Under the pieces are notes generated by a model that was given only the letters and a program-made list of their open reading frames with translations, did not search any database and was not told the DNA's origin. The translations under genes were made by a program, and so were the position numbers. Of a DNA stretch of 15,648 nucleotides, positions 1 through 5,998 are shown in pieces. Source of the stretch: Candidatus Methylomirabilota bacterium (GTDB lineage Bacteria; Methylomirabilota; Methylomirabilia; Methylomirabilales; CSP1-5); contig JAKEGQ010000172.1 of the NCBI GenBank assembly GCA_022615475.1, positions 1 through 15,648 on the forward strand. The letters are read 5' to 3'. The number at the start of each line of letters is the position of its first letter. The stretch's first letter is position 1.

Positions 1-687
1 CGGGAACGCCTGCTCAAGCACGGGCCGCAGCAGCTGACGACGGCCGAACTCCTCGCCATCCTGTGTCGCACCGGCGTCAAAGGTCGAAGCGCCGTCGATC
101 TGGGGCGGGAGCTCTTGCAAACCTTTGGAGGCTTGCGGGGCCTGAACGCCGCCGATACTCACGACCTGCGCGCCATCAAGGGGTTGGGCAGTGCCAAGAT
201 TGCAGAATTACAGGCGGCCCTCGAACTCGGCCGCCGCTCCCTCAGCGAGGCCAAGCGGATCAAGGGAAAGGTGGCGTCTTCCGCCGATGTTTATGCCTTT
301 CTCTTGCCGCTGATGCGGGATCTCAGGCGGGAGGCCTTTTGGGTGCTGCTCCTCAACGGCCAGAACGAGATCATCGATGTCCGGACGGCGAGTGAAGGCT
401 CTCTCACGGAAAGTCCCGTCTATCCCCGCGAGCTCATGCAGCTGGCCAATCGCCACCATGCCGCGGCCCTCATCGCCGCCCACAATCATCCATCCGGCAA
501 TCCCAAACCGAGTGCCACCGACAAGGCGATCACCGAGGAGCTGGTCTTCGCCGGAAAGATCATGCGGGTCAAGGTCCTGGACCATGTTATCATCGGAGAC
601 GATCGCTACTTCAGCTTTGCGGATGCCGGGCTGATTACTGAGTACGAGCGGGCCTACGACCGTCGTCGAGGAGTCCGCCATGACTGA
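1..687 (+). CDS. radC: RadC/YicR-type JAB/MPN domain protein, 5'-truncated by the window edge
   Basis: Frame 1 is open from the first base; 228 residues are visible. E. coli RadC is about 222 residues, so only a short N-terminal piece is probably missing. The N-terminal part is a helix-hairpin-helix-like region (TTAELLAILCRTG, then AIKGLGSAKIAELQAAL near 169-216). The C-terminal part is the JAB/MPN domain, with the metal-binding signature HNHPSGNPKPSATD at about 481-522 and the family ending DRYFSFADAGLI. The His-x-His...Ser...Asp set expected for a JAMM zinc site is intact. The family was once called a DNA repair protein on the basis of an E. coli allele later assigned elsewhere; its true role is unsettled, so only the family is claimed. 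The gene overlaps the following PilZ gene by 8 bp, which suggests translational coupling. Confidence 0.93.
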   Translation, partial: RERLLKHGPQQLTTAELLAILCRTGVKGRSAVDLGRELLQTFGGLRGLNAADTHDLRAIKGLGSAKIAELQAALELGRRSLSEAKRIKGKVASSADVYAFLLPLMRDLRREAFWVLLLNGQNEIIDVRTASEGSLTESPVYPRELMQLANRHHAAALIAAHNHPSGNPKPSATDKAITEELVFAGKIMRVKVLDHVIIGDDRYFSFADAGLITEYERAYDRRRGVRHD

Positions 688-1072
688 GCCGCCCGATAAG
701 CGTCGCGCACCCCGTGCCGCCTGCGACCTCGTGGTGGAGTACGAGGTCAGGGGTGCCCGCCGTCAGCAGGGACGGATGACGAACATCGGTACCCACGGAA
801 CACTCCTCACGACACAGGAGACAACTCCCTCCGTCGGAGCCGATGTCCTCCTCCGCTTCCACCTCCCGCTCAGCAACCGTGCCGTCCAGGCTCTGGCGAA
901 AGTGAAGTGGGTAACCCAAGGGGCCGCGGGGGTGGAGTTTCTCCATCTGGGGATCCAGGAAAAGGACGAGATCTGGAGGTACTACGCGAGAGAGTCGGCA
1001 CTCCAGCGGACCCACGACGCCTGGCGCCCGATCATCAAGCGAACGGAACCCCCTCCGACCGAGCCTGAATAG
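680..1072 (+). CDS. PilZ-like domain protein with a degenerate second motif
   Basis: A 130-residue protein starting inside the end of radC (8-bp overlap). It has the layout of a stand-alone PilZ domain: a basic RxxxR motif at residues 8-12 (RRAPR), a beta-rich body, a turn at residues 35-40 (NIGTHG) in the place of the (D/N)xSxxG motif, and a closing GVEFLHL strand. Established knowledge: PilZ domains bind cyclic di-GMP through RxxxR and (D/N)xSxxG. The serine of the second motif is glycine here, so binding may be weakened or lost. The C-terminal tail is proline- and glutamate-rich. The target process (motility, polysaccharide, adhesion) cannot be read from the sequence. The call as PilZ-like is fairly secure; ligand binding is not. 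Confidence 0.72.
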   Translation: MTEPPDKRRAPRAACDLVVEYEVRGARRQQGRMTNIGTHGTLLTTQETTPSVGADVLLRFHLPLSNRAVQALAKVKWVTQGAAGVEFLHLGIQEKDEIWRYYARESALQRTHDAWRPIIKRTEPPPTEPE

Positions 1073-1109
1073 ATCCAGTGATCCGTCCGGGGACGTGGCC
1101 GGCTGGCTG

Positions 1110-1472
1110 TCAGGCGCCTTCCCACTCTCCGCCCCGCGGGGCCCCATAAGAGCGAATCAGCGCTTCCAGGGCCTGCTCCGCCGCCGGGTTCAGATCGAGG
1201 AATTCGACCCCGGTCTGATAGTAGAGGGCCCCTTCCGCTTCACGCCGACTCACCCGGCTGTGGACCACGCGACACCGGATGGTCAGGGGCTCCGCGGTGG
1301 TGGGCATATCAAGGAAGCAGATGGCATCGACCCGGAGCATACCCTGGTGCTCGACAAGGGCTCCTGTCACGCTGAGATCGAGCACCTCTGCCTCCTGGGG
1401 GGTCGTGATGGCCCCTGAGATGCCACGAATGCGAAATCGGGCAACCCGCCGCCTTTGAGGCTCGTTGCTCAT
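1110..1472 (-). CDS. PilZ domain protein, predicted cyclic di-GMP receptor
   Basis: A 120-residue single-domain protein. Both PilZ signatures are canonical: RxxxR at residues 8-12 within the basic stretch QRRRVARFRIR, and DLSVTG at residues 32-37 matching DxSxxG, followed by GALV and a late GVEFLDL strand. It should therefore bind cyclic di-GMP, acting as a small cytoplasmic receptor or adaptor. The ATG at 1472 is preceded by a strong ribosome binding site (GGAGGAAG on the minus strand, 1476-1483), which fixes the start. It faces the other PilZ gene tail to tail with only 37 bp between the stop codons. The two proteins share their layout (RxxxR near residue 8, GVEF near the end), so they may be divergent paralogues, but identity is low. 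Confidence 0.85.
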   Translation of the reverse strand: MSNEPQRRRVARFRIRGISGAITTPQEAEVLDLSVTGALVEHQGMLRVDAICFLDMPTTAEPLTIRCRVVHSRVSRREAEGALYYQTGVEFLDLNPAAEQALEALIRSYGAPRGGEWEGA

Positions 1473-1758
1473 CGGCTTCCTCCAAGCGATTTCTCGTTAC
1501 CTCAGCGTGCCGTTCCCTCGGCGGTCCATCGCTATTAAGAAGGCGTGCGATCGCGATCTGCGGGCGGCAGTCTATCCTTCATGCAAATTCATGCAAATTT
1601 GCTGCCAGCCGTAGAATTCCGCGAACTGCGAGGGTGTGAAGGAAGGATCGGCCCGTGACTGCATTGAGCACGGCAAGCACCAGCTCTGTGCCAGAACGGA
1701 CGGAGAAAGTCCCGAGAAGTTGCCTTAGGGCTGGTTCGTTGGTGAGGAAGGATACGAC
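1473..1758. other. 286-bp intergenic stretch without a convincing gene
   Basis: Lies between the PilZ start (1472) and the end of the AlgH-like gene (1759), both on the minus strand. A short plus-strand frame at 1655-1879 has no recognisable protein content and runs antisense into the AlgH gene, so it is not called. The notable content is an AT-rich tandem 10-mer at 1578-1602, listed separately. I see no clear intrinsic terminator for the AlgH gene here. A minus-strand hexamer pair, TTGCAT and TAGACT with 16 bp between, overlaps the repeat and could be a weak promoter for the PilZ gene, but it is a poor match to consensus. Confidence 0.5.
1578..1602. promoter_or_regulatory. Tandem 10-bp repeat with overlapping 10-bp palindrome, candidate operator upstream of PilZ
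   Basis: TTCATGCAAA occurs twice head to tail (1578-1587 and 1588-1597), directly followed by TTTGC. The second copy forms a perfect palindrome, GCAAATTTGC, at 1593-1602. A 10-bp period puts both copies on about the same face of the helix, as expected for cooperative binding of a regulator. The stretch is markedly AT-rich against its GC-rich surroundings and lies about 105-130 bp upstream of the minus-strand PilZ start. The regulator is unknown and function is inferred. Confidence 0.4.
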
Positions 1759-2463
1759 TCAGATGGAGTGTCGTGGAGTGCTGACCGGCCGCCCCTCGGG
1801 CAGCGTGCGCGCCTTATCAAAGCGGCTGCACGGCGGGGTGTCGAACAGCAAGCCGGGCAACGCCTCGGGCTCAGCGTAGAGCACCTGCCAGTACCCGCCG
1901 GCGACCTCGCCCTGAAGCTGGCCGGGCGCCCACCCCGAGACTCCGAGACATGCCACCACCTGCTCGAGACGCGCGGTCCCGGCCGCGAGGTCCCGCAGCA
2001 GGTCGGGGTTGCGGGTCACGCCCACCTTGCCCAGGCTCCAGGAGGGAGCCCATCTCCCCGGAGGGGTGTGGATAAAGGAGATTTCGCTGTCCCGGCCGAC
2101 GGGGCCTCCGTACAGCACCTCGGACTCGGCGTACCGTTCGAACGTGCCGCGGTCGCGAAAGGGGAGATTCATCTGGGCCATGAGGCGGCCCAGGCTCTGA
2201 TGGTCCGGCTTGTTGACAATCAGGCCCGCGGAACCTTGCTGCCCGTGTTCGAACAGGAGCACGACCGAGTCCCTGAAAGGCGGGGTCTTGATCTTGGCGA
2301 TGAGCAGTGCTCCCGGGACCGGCGGTTTTTCCTCTCCGGGTGCACGAGACGGGGCGAGGAGGACGGAGAGGCCTCCGAGTCCCAGGATGGAAAGAAAGGT
2401 CCTGCGGTCGAGGCACTGTGGCACGGGACACCTCCCTTTCTGCGGAGAAAACCCGCGGGCCAT
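1759..2463 (-). CDS. YqgE/AlgH (UPF0301/DUF179) family protein with Tat signal peptide
   Basis: A 234-residue protein from the ATG at 2463. The UPF0301 domain covers about residues 50-210, with family hallmarks GALLIAKI, FRDSVVLLFEH, GSAGLIVNKP, VLYGGPVGRDSEISFIHT and SGWAPGQLQGEV. What is unusual is the N-terminus: LDRRTFLSILGLGGLSVLLA (about residues 18-37) is a twin-arginine signal with hydrophobic core, and SRA before PGEE is a plausible cleavage site near residue 41. UPF0301 proteins normally have no signal peptide. Start choice: ATG 2463 has AGGAG 7 nt upstream; GTG 2424 in the same frame has a stronger ribosome site (AGGGAGGT, minus strand) and would give a shorter 221-residue Tat precursor. 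Both keep the Tat motif. It is probably co-transcribed with the TPR gene 30 bp upstream. The biochemical function of this family is unknown. Confidence 0.88.
   Translation of the reverse strand: MARGFSPQKGRCPVPQCLDRRTFLSILGLGGLSVLLAPSRAPGEEKPPVPGALLIAKIKTPPFRDSVVLLFEHGQQGSAGLIVNKPDHQSLGRLMAQMNLPFRDRGTFERYAESEVLYGGPVGRDSEISFIHTPPGRWAPSWSLGKVGVTRNPDLLRDLAAGTARLEQVVACLGVSGWAPGQLQGEVAGGYWQVLYAEPEALPGLLFDTPPCSRFDKARTLPEGRPVSTPRHSI
2424..2438 (-). promoter_or_regulatory. Strong internal ribosome binding site and GTG, alternative start of the AlgH-like gene
   Basis: On the minus strand AGGGAGGT is followed after a short spacer by GTG at 2424-2422, in frame with the AlgH-like gene. It is a better Shine-Dalgarno match than the AGGAG before the ATG at 2463. 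Use of this start would leave a short n-region (VPQCLD) before the twin arginines. Which start is used cannot be decided by eye. Confidence 0.45.
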
Positions 2464-2493
2464 CACTGCACTCCTCGCGCATCTGGCAACAAG

Positions 2494-2928
2494 TCAGCGC
2501 CGCTGTCCAAGCTCTGCGATCCGCGCCCGGATGGCCGACGCCTCTGGCGACGCCGCCTCGAGCTGCAGGAACCGCTCGTACGCGGCGATGGCCTCGGCGA
2601 ACCTCCCCTCGCTGTCGCAAAGGAGGGCGAGCGCCCGGTGGAGCGTAGGGTCTGCAGGGCTCTGCCGGATCGCGGCCTCATATTCCCGAATCGCGTCCTC
2701 GATCCTGCCGAGCCCCTCGTAAAACTGCGCCCGCTCACGGTGTACCGCGGGGGAGGACCCCGCCACCGATGGAACGACTCTCGGCCTACTCGTGAGGGCG
2801 ACGAGCGCGGCCCCAAGGACGAGCACACAGACCCCGATCATGAAGAAACTGATCCGCCAATCGAGCCAGAACTGCGAGAGGGGGATCCGGCGTCCGCGCG
2901 GCACCGGCGCTTTGGGGGCGTTCGCCAT
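2494..2928 (-). CDS. Membrane-anchored TPR protein
   Basis: A 144-residue protein. A basic cytoplasmic N-terminus (about 1-24, RGRRIPLSQFWLDWR) precedes one transmembrane helix (about 25-46, ISFFMIGVCVLVLGAALVAL). After a short linker there are two TPR-like repeats: about residues 62-92 (HRERAQFYEGLGRIEDAIREYE) and 96-126 (LHRALALLCDSEGRFAEAIAAYERFLQLE). Topology by the positive-inside rule puts the TPRs outside the cytoplasm. The ATG at 2928 is preferred because AGGAAGAGG lies just upstream and the predicted transcription start near 2963 leaves a leader; the GTG at 2958 in the same frame would sit almost at the transcript start with no ribosome site. TPR units bind proteins; the partner is unknown. 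It is first in a probable two-gene operon with the Tat-AlgH protein. Confidence 0.8.
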   Translation of the reverse strand: MANAPKAPVPRGRRIPLSQFWLDWRISFFMIGVCVLVLGAALVALTSRPRVVPSVAGSSPAVHRERAQFYEGLGRIEDAIREYEAAIRQSPADPTLHRALALLCDSEGRFAEAIAAYERFLQLEAASPEASAIRARIAELGQRR

Positions 2929-2969
2929 CGTCAGGCCTCTTCCTGTCACCGGGTTCACACTTCCCGCTT

Positions 2970-2998
2970 ATGCTAGAGAAGAGACCCCGACCTGTCAA
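2970..2998 (-). promoter_or_regulatory. Sigma-70-type promoter of the TPR-AlgH operon
   Basis: On the minus strand a perfect -35 box TTGACA (2993-2998) is followed by exactly 17 bp and the -10 box TAGCAT (2970-2975, 4 of 6 matches to TATAAT). The predicted start near 2963 gives a leader of about 35 nt before the ATG at 2928. Spacing and a 6/6 -35 make this the best promoter in the window. Confidence 0.7.
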
Positions 2999-3030
2999 TG
3001 CCGTGAGCCCGAACTGTCGCCCGCAGTCGG

Positions 3031-3052
3031 CGTGCGACGATCATGTCGCACG
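3031..3052. promoter_or_regulatory. Perfect 8-6-8 inverted repeat between divergent promoters, candidate operator
   Basis: CGTGCGAC (3031-3038) and GTCGCACG (3045-3052) are exact reverse complements around the 6-bp centre GATCAT. The palindrome lies in the divergent intergenic space, upstream of the TPR promoter -35 (2998) and about 90 bp before the ftsE start. Arm length and spacing suit a dimeric helix-turn-helix regulator that could affect both directions. A transcript hairpin is possible, but no T-run follows on either strand, so it is not an intrinsic terminator. Confidence 0.5.
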
Positions 3053-3073
3053 GGTCGCCCGGCCAGATTCGGG

Positions 3074-3102
3074 TTGCAAATTGACGGAGAACACGTTAGC
3101 CT
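3074..3102 (+). promoter_or_regulatory. Weak candidate promoter of ftsE-ftsX-envC
   Basis: TTGCAA (3074-3079), 17 bp, then TAGCCT (3097-3102). The -10 resembles the TAGCAT of the divergent promoter but matches consensus in only 3 of 6 positions. A better -35 (TTGACG, 3081-3086) lacks a -10 at proper distance. The site is plausible by position, about 40 bp before the ftsE start, and otherwise weak. Confidence 0.28.
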
Positions 3103-3140
3103 CAGGCGAGAACGCCGCGCGGGCGCATCGGGGAGACACG

Positions 3141-3803
3141 ATGATTCAGATGTTCCATGTCTCCAAGATCTACCCGAAGGAGGTGGTGGCTCTCTCGGAC
3201 ATCACCCTCCACGTTCAGAAGGGGGAGTTCGTCTTCCTGAGCGGCCCGAGCGGCGCCGGAAAGACCACCCTCCTCCGTCTCATCTTCCGCGACGAGCTGC
3301 CCACCTCGGGCCAGATTCTCGTCAATGGCCGCAATGTCGTCCGGCTCCGAGAGAGCAAGCTGCCCGCCCTTCGCCGCAGCATCGGCGTCATCTTCCAGGA
3401 TTTCAAACTGCTCATGGACCGGACCGTGTACGACAATCTCAACCTCGTCGCCCGCGTGCTCGGCGTCCCCGAGGCCGTCAGCCGTCGTAAGATCGGCCGC
3501 CTCTTGAAAGAGGTCGGCCTCCTGCGGAAAGCCGATGAGACCCCCTACAAGCTTTCGGGGGGTGAACAGCAGCGGGTCGCCATCGCGAGGGCCTTGATGA
3601 GTGACCCCGCCATCCTGCTGGCGGACGAGCCGACCGGCAACCTCGACCAAGACCTGGCCCTGGACGTCATGCGCCTCTTGGTCGAGGTGAACATCCGAGG
3701 GACCACGGTCGTGGTGGCGACTCACAACCGCAGGCTCGTGTCCGAGATGGGCCAGCGCGCCCTCATCCTGAAGCAGGGCCGCTTGATGGAGGAGATTCAC
3801 TGA
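3141..3803 (+). CDS. ftsE: Cell division ABC transporter ATP-binding protein FtsE
   Basis: A 220-residue ABC ATPase, close to the usual length of FtsE (about 222). All nucleotide-binding motifs are intact: Walker A GPSGAGKT (residues 35-42), Q-loop FQD with Gln86, signature LSGGEQQRVAIARAL (from residue 138), Walker B ILLADEP (158-164, catalytic Glu163), D-loop NLD (167-169) and switch His195. The start MIQMFHVSKIY at 3141 matches the family N-terminus and follows GGGGAG; an upstream extension of the frame to 2970 is not supported. FtsE dimers couple cytoplasmic ATP hydrolysis to FtsX, and the complex drives periplasmic peptidoglycan amidase activation at the septum. ftsX follows after 3 bp. 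Confidence 0.97.
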   Translation: MIQMFHVSKIYPKEVVALSDITLHVQKGEFVFLSGPSGAGKTTLLRLIFRDELPTSGQILVNGRNVVRLRESKLPALRRSIGVIFQDFKLLMDRTVYDNLNLVARVLGVPEAVSRRKIGRLLKEVGLLRKADETPYKLSGGEQQRVAIARALMSDPAILLADEPTGNLDQDLALDVMRLLVEVNIRGTTVVVATHNRRLVSEMGQRALILKQGRLMEEIH

Positions 3804-3806
3804 CTG

Positions 3807-4709
3807 ATGTTCTGGGAGCGGCTGCGGCATCTCCTAGATGAGACCTTCCTGAACTTCCGGCGGGGGGGCTGGGGCGTGGTCGCCTCCATCGGGGCCATCA
3901 CCGTGGCCTTCCTGGTAACCGGAACCTTCCTCCTGCTCACTCTGAACTTGGGCACCGTGGTGGCGCAGTGGGCGGAGGACTTCCAGGTCATCGCCTTTCT
4001 TGCCGACGCGATCACGCCCGAACAGGTGACGCTTCTCAGAAAACGCCTCGAGGGCGAGCTAGCGGTCCGCGAGGTGACGTACGTCTCACGGGAGGAGGCC
4101 CTGGCCGACTTTCGGAGACAGATCCGGGGTCAGGAAAGCCTGTTGGAGGGGCTGAAGACCAATCCGCTGCCGGCCTCTTTTCAGCTCCGGATTCAGAAAG
4201 AGTACCAGACGCCCACCGCCTTGGGCCAACTCGCCGTCTCCCTCAGGCGAATGGAGGGCGTCGAAGACGTCCTGTACGGTCAGGAGTGGGTAGACCGCCT
4301 GACCAGCCTTGTCCAGGTGATGAAGATCCTGGGGATCGTGATCGGAGCCGTGTTGGGCATCGCGTCGCTCTTCATCGTGGCCAACACCATCCGGTTAGCC
4401 GTCTATGCGCGGGCGCAAGAGATCGAGATCATGCGCCTGGTCGGGGCGAGTCGGAGCTACGTCCAGATCCCCCTCATCCTCGATGGCACACTCCAAGGCG
4501 GGCTGGGGGCCGCGCTTGCCCTGGGCATGCTCTACGTCTTGTTCAGGGCGACCCTGTGGCAATTGGGAGCATCGGCCCCGCTCATCTTCTCGGGGGGGGA
4601 ACTGGGCCGCTTCCTCGATGTTGAGTATCGCATGGGCATGGTCGGCGTCGGGGCACTCCTGGGGGCCGTGGGGAGTCTCGTGGCGGTTCGGCGATTTCTC
4701 AGGGCGTGA
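3807..4709 (+). CDS. ftsX: Cell division permease-like protein FtsX
   Basis: A 300-residue membrane protein with the FtsX plan: a cytoplasmic N-terminus, TM1 at about residues 22-47 (GWGVVASIGAITVAFLVTGT), a periplasmic domain at about 48-170 carrying the family elements VIAFLADAITPEQV and VREVTYVSREEALADFR, and a C-terminal FtsX domain with three helices (about 173-195, 222-247, 275-295). The loop after TM2 holds the hallmark ANTIRLAVYARAQEIEIMRL. The start lies 3 bp after the ftsE stop, with GGAGGAGA inside the end of ftsE as ribosome site. The periplasmic domain is the docking surface for EnvC-type activators in Proteobacteria, which fits the next gene. No defect is seen. Confidence 0.96.
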   Translation: MFWERLRHLLDETFLNFRRGGWGVVASIGAITVAFLVTGTFLLLTLNLGTVVAQWAEDFQVIAFLADAITPEQVTLLRKRLEGELAVREVTYVSREEALADFRRQIRGQESLLEGLKTNPLPASFQLRIQKEYQTPTALGQLAVSLRRMEGVEDVLYGQEWVDRLTSLVQVMKILGIVIGAVLGIASLFIVANTIRLAVYARAQEIEIMRLVGASRSYVQIPLILDGTLQGGLGAALALGMLYVLFRATLWQLGASAPLIFSGGELGRFLDVEYRMGMVGVGALLGAVGSLVAVRRFLRA

Positions 4710-4719
4710 GAAGGAGAAG

Positions 4720-5898
4720 ATGAGACACAGCCGCGCTCTCGTGCCGATCGGACTCGCGCTTCTGTTACTCGCCGGAGGCCTCCACGCCGATGACCAAGGG
4801 ACGTTACGCGAGAAGAAACAGCGACTGGAGCGGCTGAAGAAGGAGATCCAGGAGGAGCGGAAGAAGGCCCATGAGACCGCCGCCAAGGAGGCGGCCGCCG
4901 AGGCCACCCTGAAAAGGATCCAAGAGCAACTGGACAAGAAGACGCAGGAGTTGACCGCGCTGGAAGCAAATTTGAAGAACGAGGAGCGGGCGCTGCGAGA
5001 ACTCAGGCAAGAGACCACGCACACCGAACGCGAGCTGGGCGAGATTACGGAGCGGTGGGCCAGCCGGCTGCGAGCCTTGTACAAGCAGGGGCAGTACGGT
5101 GTCTTCCGCCTCCTCTTTTCTGCCGAGAGCGTCACCGACATGGTGCGCCGGACGAAGTATCTCAAGATCATCACGGCCCAGGATCGGACCCTGAGCGACC
5201 GCTACGCCGTGGCGGTCACGGACCTCGGCAAGAAGCAGACGACCCTCGAGTCACGCAAGGCTGCCCTGGAAAAGAGTCGGAACCGCATTCGGACGACCGA
5301 GGCGGCGATCGCCGATGAGAAGTGGCGGCAGCGGATCCTGCTGGCCCGACTCCGGGAGGAGAAGGAGGGCTACCTCACCGCGGTCCGGGAGCTCGAGACC
5401 GTTTCGGGCCGTCTCCAAGATCTCATCAACCAGCTGAGCAAGCGGGCAAAGGCGGCTCCGAAGCCGTCGCCCGCTCTTCCGAGTGGCGCCTTCGCCGCCG
5501 TCAAGGGCAAGCTCCCCTGGCCTACTTCCGGAGACGTGGCCTCCCGCTTTGGCCGGAACCAGCACCCCAAGTTCAACACGGCGACCTTCAACAAGGGGGT
5601 CGGAATTCGCGCCCCACTGGGCCAGCAGATTCAGGTGGTTCATGACGGCACGGTCCTCTATGCCGACTGGTTCCGGGGCTACGGCAAGCTGGTCATCGTG
5701 GATCACGGCGAGGATTTCTACTCCCTCTACGCCCACGCCTCGGACCTGCTGGTTCAGGTCGGGGATGCGGTGCGGGTTGGTCAGCCCATCGGACGGGTCG
5801 GAGAGACCGGCTCCCTCGAGGGTCCCCAGCTCTACTTCGAGCTCCGCTACCGGGGCGAGCCGCAAGACCCTCTCGCGTGGCTCTCCCCTCGCCCCTGA
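4720..5898 (+). CDS. envC: EnvC-like amidase activator with degenerate LytM (M23) domain
   Basis: A 392-residue secreted protein (E. coli EnvC is about 419). The signal peptide is residues 1-23 (IGLALLLLAGGLHA). A long Lys/Glu/Arg-rich coiled coil spans about 27-245, and a LytM/M23 domain spans about 263-390. The zinc site of active M23 peptidases is lost: the HxxxD position reads NKGVGI (291-296) and the HLHFE position reads QLYFE (370-374); only His339 of YAH remains. The same replacements (KGMVIG, SLYFE) are typical of E. coli EnvC, a non-enzymatic activator of amidases. The flanking phrase ADWFRGYGKLVIVDHG also matches EnvC. It starts 10 bp after ftsX, so FtsE, FtsX and this protein are presumably made and act together. 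The partner amidase is not in the window. The ATG at 4720 is chosen for the signal peptide and AAGGAG; upstream frame is antisense-like noise inside ftsX. Confidence 0.93.
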   Translation: MRHSRALVPIGLALLLLAGGLHADDQGTLREKKQRLERLKKEIQEERKKAHETAAKEAAAEATLKRIQEQLDKKTQELTALEANLKNEERALRELRQETTHTERELGEITERWASRLRALYKQGQYGVFRLLFSAESVTDMVRRTKYLKIITAQDRTLSDRYAVAVTDLGKKQTTLESRKAALEKSRNRIRTTEAAIADEKWRQRILLARLREEKEGYLTAVRELETVSGRLQDLINQLSKRAKAAPKPSPALPSGAFAAVKGKLPWPTSGDVASRFGRNQHPKFNTATFNKGVGIRAPLGQQIQVVHDGTVLYADWFRGYGKLVIVDHGEDFYSLYAHASDLLVQVGDAVRVGQPIGRVGETGSLEGPQLYFELRYRGEPQDPLAWLSPRP

Positions 5899-5925
5899 AA
5901 TTTTCCCTGAGCGGCCATAGTCCTG

Positions 5926-5934
5926 TGGTATACT
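5926..5934 (+). promoter_or_regulatory. Extended -10 promoter of ctpA
   Basis: TGGTATACT carries the TGn extension and a -10 hexamer TATACT (5929-5934, 5 of 6 matches). No good -35 is found at 16-18 bp, as is usual for extended -10 promoters. It lies about 65 bp before the ctpA ATG (5999) and 28 bp after the envC stop, in a locally AT-richer stretch. Confidence 0.55.
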
Positions 5935-5984
5935 ATTTTGCATGTCCCCGAGGGTTCATTCCAGGTACACAGAGGCGCGCACAG

Positions 5985-5991
5985 AGGAGGT
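5985..5991 (+). promoter_or_regulatory. Ribosome binding site fixing the ctpA start
   Basis: AGGAGGT with a 7-nt spacer to the ATG at 5999. It is nearly a full anti-Shine-Dalgarno match and rules in favour of 5999 over the in-frame ATG at 5942. Confidence 0.75.
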
Positions 5992-5998
5992 TCCAACG

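Noticed and set aside
1073..1109. Bidirectional terminator between the convergent PilZ genes
   Set aside because: Only very short GC stems such as GCC/GGC are found, and no T-run follows on either strand.
1547..1554. GCGATCGC palindrome as a HIP1-like site
   Set aside because: A single 8-bp occurrence in a GC-rich sequence carries no weight.
1655..1879. Possible 74-codon small protein in the 1473-1758 gap
   Set aside because: No ribosome site, Ser/Arg-rich composition, and it runs antisense into the end of the AlgH gene.
1768..2976. 402-codon plus-strand frame opposite the AlgH and TPR genes
   Set aside because: Shadow of two genes on the minus strand; the translation is charged and featureless, without a good ribosome site.
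4720..5898. Active M23 endopeptidase
   Set aside because: The HxxxD and HxH zinc ligands are replaced (NKGVGI and QLYFE).
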